A stretch of DNA of 64,000 nt, taken from the NCBI RefSeq assembly GCF_000331305.1, contig NZ_KB217478.1, positions 3,570,627 to 3,634,626 of the forward strand, written 5' to 3'. The notes beneath the pieces are model-generated. The model saw only the letters and a program-made list of their open reading frames with translations, had not been told where the DNA came from and ran no database searches. Positions 1-8,128 of the stretch are shown piece after piece (positions within the stretch are counted from its first letter, which is position 1; every line of letters starts with the position of its first letter). Source of the stretch: Calothrix sp. PCC 7103. GTDB taxonomy: Bacteria > Cyanobacteriota > Cyanobacteriia > Cyanobacteriales > Nostocaceae. The translations under genes were made by a program, and so were the position numbers.

Positions 1-257
1 ATCATTGCCATATTTATCAGTGATTCTAATTCTTTCTGTTTGGCAATAACTAGGTCGCAATATGGGCAATATTTACATTGTTTGTTTAATATAAACATTT
101 GCTGTGGTTCAATGTGAATTACCAAGGGTAATTTACGTACTTTTGTTTTATTATCACATTTGGGACATTTGGTAAATGCACAATCTGAATAAGGGTTGAG
201 AAAAAATTTATGGCGTGTTTTCTTATTTCTATCTTTGGATTGATTTGTTTTAGGCAT
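1..257 (-). CDS. Partial hypothetical protein with CxxC zinc-ribbon-like pairs
   Basis: An open frame starts at an ATG whose complement lies at 255-257 and runs off the left edge of the window, so only about 85 N-terminal residues are visible. The start is Lys/Arg/Asn-rich (MPKTNQSKDRNKK). It is followed by two cysteine pairs, CPKC near residue 31 and CKYCPYC near residue 60, the usual spacing of a zinc ribbon, then a helix-like Glu/Lys-rich stretch. Zinc binding is inferred from the cysteines; the family is not recognised. It is divergent from the dehydrogenase gene at 347. The protein could be a short cyanobacterial protein of unknown role or the head of a larger nucleic-acid-binding protein. 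Confidence 0.6.
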   Translation of the reverse strand, partial: MPKTNQSKDRNKKTRHKFFLNPYSDCAFTKCPKCDNKTKVRKLPLVIHIEPQQMFILNKQCKYCPYCDLVIAKQKELESLINMAM

Positions 258-346
258 GTTATTTTAGTAGTATATACTCTGGTTAAATTTATTTTTATGT
301 TAAATTAAAAATGAGATGATTAATCTATAAATAATTATAAATAACT

Positions 347-1324
347 ATGAATAATTTAGTCGGTAAAGTGGTATTAGTGACAGGCGCCACACGTGGTCTA
401 GGTAAAGGTATTGCCGTTGGTCTCGGTGAAGCAGGCGCCACTGTTTATATTACAGGACGCAGCCTTGAAACAACCAGTGGTAATTCTGGTAGTTTAAATG
501 ATACAAAAGCTGCGGTAGAGCAAGCAGGTGGTATATGTATTCCCGTTCAGGTAGACCATAGCGATGATGAACAAGTACGTTTACTGTTTGAGCGTATTCA
601 AGATGAACAGTATGGACAGCTTGACTTACTTGTGAATAATGCCTACTCAGGTGTTAAAGCATTAACAGATGCGAATGGCAAACCTTTTTGGGAAAACGAA
701 ACTAGTCTTTGGGATGCTAGTAATAACGTTGGTCTTCGTAGTCATTATATAGCGAGTGTTTTTGCTGCTCAAATGATGGCCAAACGTAAACAGGGACTTA
801 TTAGCACTATTTCCTCTTGGGGTGGATTGTCATATATTTTTGGTGTTGCTTACGGCGCCGGCAAAGCTGCTTGTGATAGATTAGCGGCAGATATGGCTGT
901 TGAGTTGAAGCCTCATAATGTTGCTTCTGTGTCTATATGGCCTGGTATTGTTGGCACTGAGCATTTTTCTAGTTTAGCTGACCAATTTAATGAACAAGAT
1001 ACAACTGACCCAATGCAATCAATATTTAGTGAGCGCTATAACTGGGAAACTCCTTTATTAACAGGACGGGTTATTGCTCACTTAACTGGTGAATCATCAT
1101 CTAGTATTATGCGTCGTACAGGAAAAGTGCAAATTGTCGCTGAAATTGCTCGTCAATATGGAATTTTAGATCAAGATGGAAACCGTCCTGTCTCTTTGCG
1201 TTCTTTACGCTTTGTATTACCCTTTGGATTGCCAGCTTTAAGAAAATACTCATCGCTAATACCCGATATTAAAGTACCCTGGCCACTGTTGTTAGTCGGC
1301 GCCCTCAGTTCCCCGAAAATTTAA
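347..1324 (+). CDS. Short-chain dehydrogenase/reductase, DHRS1-like
   Basis: This is a 325-residue classical SDR. The N-terminal dinucleotide-binding motif TGATRGLGKG is at about residues 12-21, an NNAYSG motif replaces the usual NNAG, and the catalytic pair is Y169-x3-K173 (YGAGK) with a serine upstream in STISSWGG. The order of blocks, including FWE, NVGLRSHY and WPGIVGTE, resembles the eukaryotic and bacterial DHRS1 family closely. DHRS1 members use NAD(P)(H) on carbonyl or hydroxyl groups of steroids and xenobiotics, but the natural bacterial substrate is unknown. It is cytosolic; a hydrophobic C-terminal stretch might touch a membrane. It is convergent with the L,D-transpeptidase gene, whose stop is 18 bases away. 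No dedicated regulator is visible. Confidence 0.88.
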   Translation: MNNLVGKVVLVTGATRGLGKGIAVGLGEAGATVYITGRSLETTSGNSGSLNDTKAAVEQAGGICIPVQVDHSDDEQVRLLFERIQDEQYGQLDLLVNNAYSGVKALTDANGKPFWENETSLWDASNNVGLRSHYIASVFAAQMMAKRKQGLISTISSWGGLSYIFGVAYGAGKAACDRLAADMAVELKPHNVASVSIWPGIVGTEHFSSLADQFNEQDTTDPMQSIFSERYNWETPLLTGRVIAHLTGESSSSIMRRTGKVQIVAEIARQYGILDQDGNRPVSLRSLRFVLPFGLPALRKYSSLIPDIKVPWPLLLVGALSSPKI

Positions 1325-1342
1325 TACATAACAGAGGAAGTC

Positions 1343-1921
1343 TTAAGGTTCAACTTTAACAAGCGTACCAACTTTGACTTTATCAAATAGTGCCATTACA
1401 TCTTTATTGTGCATCCGAATACAACCGTGAGACACGGCTTGTCCTATTAGTTGTGGTTGATTTGTACCATGAAAACCTAATCTAGTTTTACCGTCAGTCC
1501 AAATACCTATCCAACGGGGTCCTAATGGGTTTTCGGGGCCAGGTTGAATAATGCGTCCGGTTTTGAAACTTTTAAATATTGGGTTGATTTCTTGTTCAAA
1601 TACACGGTAGGTTCCTTTTGGAGTTTCCCAACCTGACTTGCCGATAGCTATCGGATAACTGGCAATGATTTCTAGACCGCGATATACATATACTACTTTG
1701 GCTCTGAGTTTTACCACTAAATGAATTTCATCTGCCGCAGGTTCGGTTTCGACTTCTTTACCTGGTTTTTTCGGTTTATCTACTTCAATACTTTGAGGCG
1801 CCTTCTGTGATGACGCAACCTCAAATGCATATGAGCTATCTGACAGTATCAATGTAATATTGACAGCACTAATAAGCGGAGCAAAAGCAATTAATCCTTT
1901 TACTAAATTCCAGGTACGCAT
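1343..1921 (-). CDS. L,D-transpeptidase (YkuD/ErfK family), exported
   Basis: The C-terminal half carries the YkuD catalytic signature, with the conserved GFHGTNQP block and then SHGCIRMHN, whose cysteine at about residue 167 is the nucleophile. Family members make 3-3 peptidoglycan cross-links or attach proteins to peptidoglycan in the periplasm. The chosen ATG start (complement 1919-1921) gives 192 residues beginning with a positively charged stretch and a hydrophobic segment that looks like a signal peptide, followed by a Lys/Pro/Glu-rich linker (residues 40-70). An upstream in-frame GTG at 1984 would add 21 residues and hide the signal peptide, so it is less likely. Function is confident at family level; which cross-link it makes is not known. 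Confidence 0.85.
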   Translation of the reverse strand: MRTWNLVKGLIAFAPLISAVNITLILSDSSYAFEVASSQKAPQSIEVDKPKKPGKEVETEPAADEIHLVVKLRAKVVYVYRGLEIIASYPIAIGKSGWETPKGTYRVFEQEINPIFKSFKTGRIIQPGPENPLGPRWIGIWTDGKTRLGFHGTNQPQLIGQAVSHGCIRMHNKDVMALFDKVKVGTLVKVEP

Positions 1922-2142
1922 AAACTTGACGGCAATATAATATTGTTTGATTATTTTGATTACGTGAAAAAGCCACACTCGCACATTGCATGTTGTGGCA
2001 TACTGATATATTCTTACATACTTTTGGTAAATTTAACTACCTGGTCTGCGGAATTCGCCATTCTTGTAGGTAGAGCCACAATTCTTAGAAGAAGCAATGA
2101 AATTAGAATAGATGTAACAAATTTAATTCATCTGGTAATCAA

Positions 2143-2631
2143 ATGTCCCAATTTGAAGCAATTCAAGCAGCATATCAAACTTTTACAGACCAGTTTCAAA
2201 GCACTGTTATCTGCACTGTCAGTCAAGATGGATTTCCAAACGCTAGCTATGCACCGTTCGTTATGGATGATATGAAAAATATCTATATATATGTCAGTGG
2301 TCTTTCGACTCACACACAAAACCTAAACGTTAAACCTGTAGCTAGTCTCTTGTTCATCGAAGACGAATCTAAAACCCAACAGATGTTTGCTCGGCGCCGT
2401 TTAAGCTATGATTGTACAGCAAGTTTGGTCAATAGCAGCACTGCGACATGGATTCAAACCGTATCAAACTTTGAATCAAGATTTGGCAATATTATCCAGA
2501 TGTTACGCGACTTGCCAGACTTTCGCATTTTCCAGCTTACCCCAACTTCTGGTCGATTTGTCGTTGGTTTCGGCGCCGCTTATGATGTTGATGCGAATGA
2601 TTTAAACAAATTGATACATGTAACTTCTTAG
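2143..2631 (+). CDS. Pyridoxamine 5'-phosphate oxidase-like (HugZ-type) flavin-fold protein
   Basis: This 162-residue protein has the split-barrel layout of the PNPOx/HugZ superfamily: a beta strand with TVSQDGFPNASYAPF near residues 27-41, a YIYVSGLSTHTQNL block, and an LLFIEDE block with ARRRLSYDC that matches the HugZ-type heme or FMN binding surface. HugZ proteins degrade heme in some pathogens, while cyanobacterial homologues are mostly uncharacterised and may simply bind FMN or protect against heme or oxidants. The C-terminal region (RIFQLTPTSGRFVVGFGAAY) is the usual HugZ ending. It stands alone between the transpeptidase and the HtrA-like gene. Family placement is good; the reaction is inferred only. 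Confidence 0.8.
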   Translation: MSQFEAIQAAYQTFTDQFQSTVICTVSQDGFPNASYAPFVMDDMKNIYIYVSGLSTHTQNLNVKPVASLLFIEDESKTQQMFARRRLSYDCTASLVNSSTATWIQTVSNFESRFGNIIQMLRDLPDFRIFQLTPTSGRFVVGFGAAYDVDANDLNKLIHVTS

Positions 2632-2759
2632 TGCTGAGTAGAGAGTGCGCTCATTACTACTCTTACTAGCCATTTTTCTAGGTTGTTTCTAACCAATTTT
2701 CTGATGTGGCGCCCTGATGTAATAAGCAATGATATAGACATGTTGTGTTATATCTTTAT

Positions 2760-3683
2760 ATGTCTATATCTTCAAATGCTCCTAACTTGCTTTTGTCGCT
2801 CTCTCAAAGTTTAGCTGATACTGTTGAACGAGTTGAAGGCGCCGTTGTTTCTGTGAATGTTGGTAGAAGGTTTTCACCTAGTGGAATACACTGGCGTAAT
2901 GGTATCATTGTTACCTCTGATGAGTCGCTACATAATAGCGAGGAAGTTACGATTACTCTAAACGGTGGAAAAACTGTACCTGTTAAATTATTGGGTCGTG
3001 ATGCGAGTACCGATGTAGCGGTTTTTCAAATTGAGAATCCAGATATTCCTGTTGCCAATATTGTCCATACGGCAACTTTAAAGGTTGGTCATTTAGTGCT
3101 GGGAATGGCACTCAGTCGCGAAGGTAATATTAAAGCAGTAATGGGGACTATTAGTGAATGCTCCGGCGCCTGGAAAAGTATGAGTGGTGGTAATATAGAC
3201 CAATTCATTCGTCCTGATATTACTTTATATCCTGGGTTTGTAGGTGGACCACTCGTAGATGCCAATGGTGATGTAGTTGGTATGAATACATCTGGACGAC
3301 GCGCGACTGCTTTGACTATTCCTTCAAAGACAGTTAATCGTGTAGTTGACCAGCTAGTTGCAAAAGGAAGAATTGCCAGAGGTTATTTAGGTGTAGGAAT
3401 GCAACCTGTACATTTACCACAAAACTTGCAAACTGCACTTAATATAACAGGTGATGGTGGAGTAATTGTAGTTAATATCGAAAATCATGCACCAGCAGAA
3501 CAAGCTGGTATATTGCTAGGAGACATTTTAATCACATTTAATGGCGCCCGCGTTAAAGATACAAACGATGTTTTAGCATATTTGAATCAATCAGAATATG
3601 TTAATCAAGTGATATCAGTACAAGTTGTTCGCGGTGGTGAGTTAGTTAATCTAACAATCACCGTGGGTGAGCGACCATTTTAA
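2760..3683 (+). CDS. HtrA/S1C-like protein with PDZ domain, catalytically dead
   Basis: The 307-residue protein has a trypsin-like beta-barrel region (about 20-195) followed by a PDZ domain (about 210-300, with GYLGVGMQ, AGILLGDILITFNG and a VVRGGE ending). Aligned by eye with cyanobacterial HtrA proteins, only the catalytic Asp region (STDVAVF) is kept. The His of the TNAHVV motif is replaced in IVTSDESL, and the Ser of GNSGGPL is replaced by valine at residue 161 (GFVGGPL). It should therefore bind but not cut. No signal peptide is seen. The ATG at 2760 was preferred to an upstream GTG at 2745. It lies 129 bases before a LuxR-type regulator on the same strand, so the two may be co-transcribed. 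Confidence 0.85.
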   Translation: MSISSNAPNLLLSLSQSLADTVERVEGAVVSVNVGRRFSPSGIHWRNGIIVTSDESLHNSEEVTITLNGGKTVPVKLLGRDASTDVAVFQIENPDIPVANIVHTATLKVGHLVLGMALSREGNIKAVMGTISECSGAWKSMSGGNIDQFIRPDITLYPGFVGGPLVDANGDVVGMNTSGRRATALTIPSKTVNRVVDQLVAKGRIARGYLGVGMQPVHLPQNLQTALNITGDGGVIVVNIENHAPAEQAGILLGDILITFNGARVKDTNDVLAYLNQSEYVNQVISVQVVRGGELVNLTITVGERPF

Positions 3684-3812
3684 ATAGAATTGATCCCCCT
3701 TAATAAGCTCCGGTCGAGTCATTGGAATAAATACAATGATTGTTTATGGTACAGCGGTTGCAATTCCAGTCTCAACAGTTGAAAATTTTTTTGACTCTAC
3801 TGCGGAGGTGAT

Positions 3813-4436
3813 ATGATTCGGGTGTTAGTGGTTGCTGCATCACCCATAGTTCGAGCTGGTCTAGCAACTGTGTTAGCAGAAAGTCCTAAATTTCAAGTTA
3901 TCACAAGCGGCGCCAATATAGATGTACTTACCCAAATAAACGAACAGCAACCTGATGTATTATTGCTTGATTGGAATGATGATAGAGAATTTTGGGATAT
4001 TGTACAATCACAAAATTCTATACCAATCATTGTAATGGCATCTAATGAACAGGTTGATTTTAACTTGATGCTACGTGCTGGTGTACGAGGTATATTGTCA
4101 CCTGCGGAGCGCGAGTCAGAGATTATTCTTGCAGTTGAGACTGTAGCAGCGGGTATGGTAGTGTTTGATTCAGAAATGATTGACTATTTACTCGCTGCGT
4201 CTAGTTTGAGTGCAGAAACAACGCCAACTAATTTAAGTCAAGTACTAACTCCTCGTGAAATTGAGGTATTACAGTTACTTGCTTCGGGTAGTGGGAATAA
4301 AGCCATTGCTCAAAATCTACACATCTCAGAACATACAGTCAAATTTCATATTTCATCTATTTTCCAGAAATTAAATGTCTCTACACGTACTCAGGCTGTA
4401 GCCGTAGGTATACGTTTAGGATTGGTTATGCTGTAG
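3813..4436 (+). CDS. NarL/LuxR-type regulator with degenerate receiver domain
   Basis: A strong GGAGGTG ribosome site precedes the ATG. The 207-residue protein has an N-terminal receiver-like domain (1-120) and a C-terminal LuxR helix-turn-helix (about 143-205, beginning LTPREIEVLQLLASG and containing AIAQNLHISEHTVKFHIS). The receiver keeps the candidate phospho-acceptor Asp53 (VLLLDWN), but the acidic Mg-binding pair of normal receivers is replaced by Ala8-Ala9 (VVAASP), and the conserved Lys position near 96 reads GILSPAE. It is thus probably phosphorylation-independent, a pseudo-receiver. DNA binding is well supported. Its partner may be the inactive HtrA-like protein upstream; no sensor kinase is adjacent. 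Confidence 0.88.
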   Translation: MIRVLVVAASPIVRAGLATVLAESPKFQVITSGANIDVLTQINEQQPDVLLLDWNDDREFWDIVQSQNSIPIIVMASNEQVDFNLMLRAGVRGILSPAERESEIILAVETVAAGMVVFDSEMIDYLLAASSLSAETTPTNLSQVLTPREIEVLQLLASGSGNKAIAQNLHISEHTVKFHISSIFQKLNVSTRTQAVAVGIRLGLVML

Positions 4437-4454
4437 TACTTGTAATTTTGTATG

Positions 4455-4604
4455 CTAGAAGCGAACTAATCCATAATAGCTGCTTGCAGCTATTATAAGA
4501 ATAACTACAACTCCCACAATGACACCAACTGTAAGTTGGGTAGAAGCTTTTTTGTCAGCAGTTTTGTTACTTTGCAATGATTTTTGGGTTTCGTTAGGAT
4601 TCAT
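4455..4604 (-). CDS. Small single-pass membrane protein (49 aa)
   Basis: A complete frame reads from ATG (complement 4602-4604) to TAG (complement 4455-4457). The first 23 residues are polar and Lys/Ser/Thr-rich (MNPNETQKSLQSNK), followed by one clear membrane helix (VGVIVGVVVILIIAA) and a short SSYYGLVRF tail. This layout is that of a real small membrane protein rather than a shadow, because no gene lies opposite it. No ribosome site is evident. The function is unknown. It is convergent with the LuxR-type regulator, whose stop is 19 bases away. Confidence 0.55.
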   Translation of the reverse strand: MNPNETQKSLQSNKTADKKASTQLTVGVIVGVVVILIIAASSYYGLVRF

Positions 4605-4741
4605 AGCACAATTACTTACATTCACTTATTAACTAGTTTGTAGCAATTGCCTATAACTACATCTAGCTTCAGAAATAAGCCATATGTTTTAACTGAACTC
4701 CCCCTTGATACTTATGTACTAAATAAGGCATTAAAGCTTTG

Positions 4742-4844
4742 ATATCATGTCCGGTTGCTTGCCCATAATTCCCGACAATGTAGAGACGCGATTAATCGCG
4801 TCTCTACGATGATTTTATTATGGTTATGTACCCGGACATGATAT
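4742..4844. repeat. Nested palindromic intergenic repeat
   Basis: Outer 13-base inverted arms ATATCATGTCCGG (4742-4754) and CCGGACATGATAT (4832-4844) enclose an inner perfect 28-base palindrome at 4780-4807 made of GTAGAGACGCGATT and its reverse complement. The inner palindrome recurs at 14621, 30036 and 49146. It appears that one repeat family has landed inside another. The whole could form a cruciform. The stretch 4605-5286 otherwise holds no gene that I can support. Confidence 0.8.
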
Positions 4845-5150
4845 GATATATAATACTTCTAGCGTTTGCAACAATATCTGCTGTACCCATGTAAGCTTTG
4901 ATTTTTGGGCACATCTGTGGTAACGTAAAAAACTGGGGGTAAACGCCTCAAAACCGCAACGCATACGCCCCTTTGGCAATTTGTACCCAGTAAGAGCGAT
5001 TTTAAAAAGCTGGGAAGTCGCTCTAGGAAAGATTTCCGTCTTTTTGCTTGGGGGGAAGTTCAGTTTTAAAACCGACCCACTAGGAAATAAATTTGGCGCC
5101 ACAGATAATGTATTCAGCATCATGCTCAAATTTGCAGGATTTTAATTTTT

Positions 5151-5225
5151 CTTGTGGAGCGGGCATCCTTGCCCGCCCTTTATATTAAACAGGCAAGAAA
5201 CAGGCAGGAATGCCTGTTCCACAAG
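5151..5225. repeat. CTTGTGGA...TCCACAAG hairpin repeat
   Basis: The outer arms CTTGTGGA and TCCACAAG enclose two smaller hairpins, GCGGGCATCCTTGCCCGC and CAGGCAGGAATGCCTG. The same family recurs at 6062, 38795, 52963 and 57938. It lies downstream of the antitoxin gene and could act as a terminator for it, but copies elsewhere suggest a dispersed repeat. Confidence 0.75.
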
Positions 5226-5286
5226 ATAGATACTCTACTTAATTCAGTTTTTGATTCTGTTAATAATGCTTACTGGTTCTTTTTAC

Positions 5287-5691
5287 TTATACTAAAAATA
5301 CACTTGCAGGAATATTAAAACGCTCGCCTAATTTAATCGCATGAGTTTTACTAATCTCACGCTTGCCATTTATCACCTCAGAAGCAATACCGCTTGAACC
5401 AAATACGTCTAATAAATCAGTTTGTTTCAGATTATTAGCTTCCATTAGATGCAGTAAACGACTGTGAGGAGTAGACAAATTTTGTAAGGGATAATGTTCA
5501 GCTTCAAATTTTTCAATTATAATTATGAATAAATCATAAATTTGGTCTTCTTCCGGCGTTAAAGTTTCTTTATACATTAATGATTCAATAATAGACAGCG
5601 CTCTTTCGTATTCCTCTTTCGTTTTAATTGCTCGTGGTAGCGCTTCTGTTAAAAGGTTAGCGTAAGCTTCTCGGTTAAAAGTGAGGGTCAT
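5287..5691 (-). CDS. HigA-type antitoxin with C-terminal helix-turn-helix
   Basis: This 134-residue protein has a helical, acidic N-terminal half (about 1-75, toxin-binding in this family) and a C-terminal XRE-like DNA-binding domain with LLHLMEANNLKQTDLLDVFG and ASEVINGKREISKTHAIKLG, the standard antitoxin layout. It should neutralise the HigB-like toxin encoded just upstream and repress their shared promoter. Its start overlaps the toxin gene end by 17 bases, so the two are translated from one message. The order toxin then antitoxin is typical of HigBA. The palindrome at 6001-6021 is the probable operator. Confidence 0.88.
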   Translation of the reverse strand: MTLTFNREAYANLLTEALPRAIKTKEEYERALSIIESLMYKETLTPEEDQIYDLFIIIIEKFEAEHYPLQNLSTPHSRLLHLMEANNLKQTDLLDVFGSSGIASEVINGKREISKTHAIKLGERFNIPASVFLV

Positions 5692-5974
5692 TTTTCCACT
5701 CGTCCTTGTCGTATTCTGCGTGAGTTAAAAAATACTTGAAGTAAATAGTCTGTTTTACATAATTGATGCCAACTATAAGTCTATAACGGTTTCCTTTTAC
5801 ATTAAAAACAGTAAAGTTGCCAACTGCCTCGGTAGAAGCATATGATTTTTGCACCTCATTTAAATTTTGCCAAGTCGCAGCTTTGACTACTGTATACCAG
5901 TCTTCAATTTGAACGCTGACATCAGGATACTTAGCTGCAACTTCTCGCAGCCGAGTGATTGCAATTAAATGCAT
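5675..5974 (-). CDS. HigB-type toxin, probable mRNA interferase
   Basis: From the ATG at complement 5972-5974 the protein has 99 residues and matches the HigB family: an N-terminal helix MHLIAITRLREVAAKYP, a central LNEVQKSYASTEAVGN block and a C-terminal RYRLIVGINYVKQTIYFKYF strand set followed by a THAEYDKDEW motif. Proteins of this fold cleave mRNA on the ribosome when not bound by antitoxin. An in-frame TTG at 6010 would add 12 residues but would place the start within the promoter-like AT-rich stretch and next to the operator, so the ATG is preferred. Co-transcribed and overlapping with the antitoxin. Confidence 0.87.
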   Translation of the reverse strand: MHLIAITRLREVAAKYPDVSVQIEDWYTVVKAATWQNLNEVQKSYASTEAVGNFTVFNVKGNRYRLIVGINYVKQTIYFKYFLTHAEYDKDEWKNDPHF

Positions 5975-6000
5975 TTTAGTAAGCAGATTATAATTATAGC

Positions 6001-6021
6001 ATTCTCTCAAAATGAGAGAAT
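6001..6021 (-). promoter_or_regulatory. Palindromic operator of the HigBA operon
   Basis: A perfect inverted repeat with 9-base arms, ATTCTCTCA and TGAGAGAAT, separated by three bases, lies 27 bases upstream of the toxin ATG. A TATAAT-like -10 hexamer sits between it and the gene on the minus strand. Antitoxins of this class bind such palindromes to repress their own operon. Function is inferred from position and symmetry. Confidence 0.7.
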
Positions 6022-6061
6022 AGAGTCAATAGGCAAATTGATACTAAATATACTTGATACT

Positions 6062-6089
6062 GAACAGGCAGGGATGCCTGTTCCACAAG
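6062..6089. repeat. Half copy of the TCCACAAG hairpin repeat
   Basis: CAGGCAGGGATGCCTG followed by TTCCACAAG matches the right half of the repeat at 5151-5225. It lies a few bases beyond the transketolase-like stop codon and can form a hairpin that may end that transcript. Confidence 0.65.
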
Positions 6090-6094
6090 AGGTA

Positions 6095-8005
6095 CTATTT
6101 AATTAAGTTTTTGACTTGGTTGATGATGCTTACTGGGTCAATACCTTGATGTGGGAACTGTTCCCAAAGTCCACCGCAACCTTCTTTGTGGGTAGCAAGG
6201 TAGTTATATTTAGGAGTATAACCGCGCTCTAGTAGCCAAGAACCGAAACGACTTCCTAAACCTGTGCGACGGTTGAATGCTTCTACAACAAGAACGAAAG
6301 GCGCCTTACCAATTTTCGCTATCATTTCTTCATCGACGACGTTTAATGTAGGTTTGTTGATTAACCCTACATCTATTCCTTCTTGCTTTAAACGTTCGAC
6401 TGCATCAAGTGAACGGTATAAAGCATCGCCAAAACTAACAATATAACCTTGTGTTCCTTCGCGTACTACTTCATCTTTGCCAGGAACGAATTTATAGCTA
6501 TCTCCAAATAACTCTTTGCCATCGTTACCTTTAATTGTCGGTACTTTAGAACGAGTTGAGAAAATAAATCGTAGTCCTGGGTCAGAGAATATTGCTTCTA
6601 CACAAGCTGTCATTTGATTTGTGTCTGCTGGGAAGTATAGACGTGTTTCATGACCATCATCTAAACCGTTGTCGGCAAACATATTATTTAAACCAAAGTG
6701 GCAGGTATTATCTGCCATGTCATCAATACCCGCATGGGAGAAGTGACATAGCACGTTCGAGTAGTTCAACCGTGCCATTGTAATTTCGGATATACACATT
6801 TCTAAAAATGCAGAAAATGTGGCAAAAATTCCTTGCTTGCCAGGTTCCATACCAAACCCAGCAGCAGCAGAGAAGTTACCACGCTCCATAATACCGGAAG
6901 GTACAAACACTTCTGGATATGCATCGTGAATTTTCTTCAAACCGCATGACCCTTCTAAGTCACTATCGATAACTTTGACTTTTTCTTTACGTTCTGCTTC
7001 GCTCATTCTACTTAATATATTCACCACCGCTTCACCAAAGACGTTACGGTTGGCGCCCCATTTATCGCTAGAACCAAGGAATGTATAAGTTTGTTTGGGT
7101 TTTTCGATATTTTTGAGATATTCGACTGCTGCGTTGTGTCCGTGTGACTCTAAATATTTAATTGCTAAATCTACAGATATTACATCATGACCGTGAGTTG
7201 AACCTTCTAACCCTTCTATTGCCGGACACATGGGACGCTTGTTAATAACAGCGATTGGACCTGGGGTATTTACTGCTTCACATAAACGACGATATAAGTC
7301 ATCTATATCTTCCCCGTCTCCCTCTAATACTTTTATACTATGACCTTCTAGAGTTTTAGCAACACTAAAGCCAGGTAGATATTTAGATGGATGCCCAGCT
7401 ATTGTTACATCGTTATCGTCAATGATTAATTTTACATTTAGATGTAAAGCGGCAGCTAAACGCGCGGCTTCAGCATCGTTACCTTCTTGTTGCGAACCAT
7501 CAGAACCCAAACAAAAAACCGTTTTACCTGGATGTGCCATTGCGACACCGTTGACGTAAGGCCACATATGACCCAGGCGCCCAGAACTAAATTTTACACC
7601 AGGAGTTAAGCCAAGTTCTGGGTGTCCTGGTAATTTGGAATGTGCTTCGCGATAACGTAGAAGTTGCTGTTCTGGTAAATCACCATGCAACGCTGACATT
7701 AAATATTGAGTACCAACTCTATGTCCAGCTTCATCAAAGAATATGGGCACAAACTTATCAGTGGCACCTCGAAAGAATGCATCGAGAATCATTACTTCTG
7801 GCACTGTATCGTAAGGTCCACCCGTATGACCACCCACTCCTCTAGCTGCTCCAGTGGCAGTAAAAAAAACTATCGCATCGCGACAAAGTTGAATATTCGC
7901 AACTAGTGCTTCTCTTTGCTCTGCTGTCAATACCGTATTTGCCGGATTGAGCGATAAATATTTGTAGGCGCCAAGATTGATTGGAAATTGAGTTGTTGTA
8001 GTCAT
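6095..8005 (-). CDS. Transketolase-like thiamine diphosphate enzyme
   Basis: The 636-residue protein is a full-length transketolase-family enzyme. The N-terminal TPP domain has GGHTGGPYDTVPE near residue 57 and the diphosphate-binding stretch GSDGSQQEGN with IIDDNDV about 25 residues later. The pyrimidine domain (from about 320) and the C-terminal domain (from about 500, GYIVSFGDALYRSLDAVE) follow. Several residues differ from Calvin-cycle transketolases (for example GSDGSQQEG in place of GDGCLMEG), so it may be a second transketolase-like enzyme on another sugar phosphate or alpha-keto substrate. It is divergent from a DeoR-type repressor gene, a layout typical of sugar-induced operons. The ATG is followed by MTTTTQF. 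Confidence 0.85.
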   Translation of the reverse strand: MTTTTQFPINLGAYKYLSLNPANTVLTAEQREALVANIQLCRDAIVFFTATGAARGVGGHTGGPYDTVPEVMILDAFFRGATDKFVPIFFDEAGHRVGTQYLMSALHGDLPEQQLLRYREAHSKLPGHPELGLTPGVKFSSGRLGHMWPYVNGVAMAHPGKTVFCLGSDGSQQEGNDAEAARLAAALHLNVKLIIDDNDVTIAGHPSKYLPGFSVAKTLEGHSIKVLEGDGEDIDDLYRRLCEAVNTPGPIAVINKRPMCPAIEGLEGSTHGHDVISVDLAIKYLESHGHNAAVEYLKNIEKPKQTYTFLGSSDKWGANRNVFGEAVVNILSRMSEAERKEKVKVIDSDLEGSCGLKKIHDAYPEVFVPSGIMERGNFSAAAGFGMEPGKQGIFATFSAFLEMCISEITMARLNYSNVLCHFSHAGIDDMADNTCHFGLNNMFADNGLDDGHETRLYFPADTNQMTACVEAIFSDPGLRFIFSTRSKVPTIKGNDGKELFGDSYKFVPGKDEVVREGTQGYIVSFGDALYRSLDAVERLKQEGIDVGLINKPTLNVVDEEMIAKIGKAPFVLVVEAFNRRTGLGSRFGSWLLERGYTPKYNYLATHKEGCGGLWEQFPHQGIDPVSIINQVKNLIK

Positions 8006-8128
8006 AATTTGTCAACGGGTTGAATAACGCGAAAATGTTTGCTATGAACTTTTTGAGCTTATACTATGAGTATAAACTCACAAACGTGCAATTTCAAGAA
8101 AAAAAACGCAACTTCCGGAAAATTAATT

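Noticed and set aside
1943-2319. Overlapping frames on both strands before and inside the HugZ-like gene
   Set aside because: They are shadows of the real gene at 2143-2631 and of the transpeptidase leader.
4824-5129. Open frame of 101 aa on the minus strand
   Set aside because: It starts or ends inside a dispersed palindrome, has an unnatural composition and matches no family by eye; probably chance.
5151-5225. Repeats of the CTTGTGGA type as phage attachment sites
   Set aside because: The copies are palindromic, numerous and not next to an integrase, so they are better seen as dispersed intergenic repeats.
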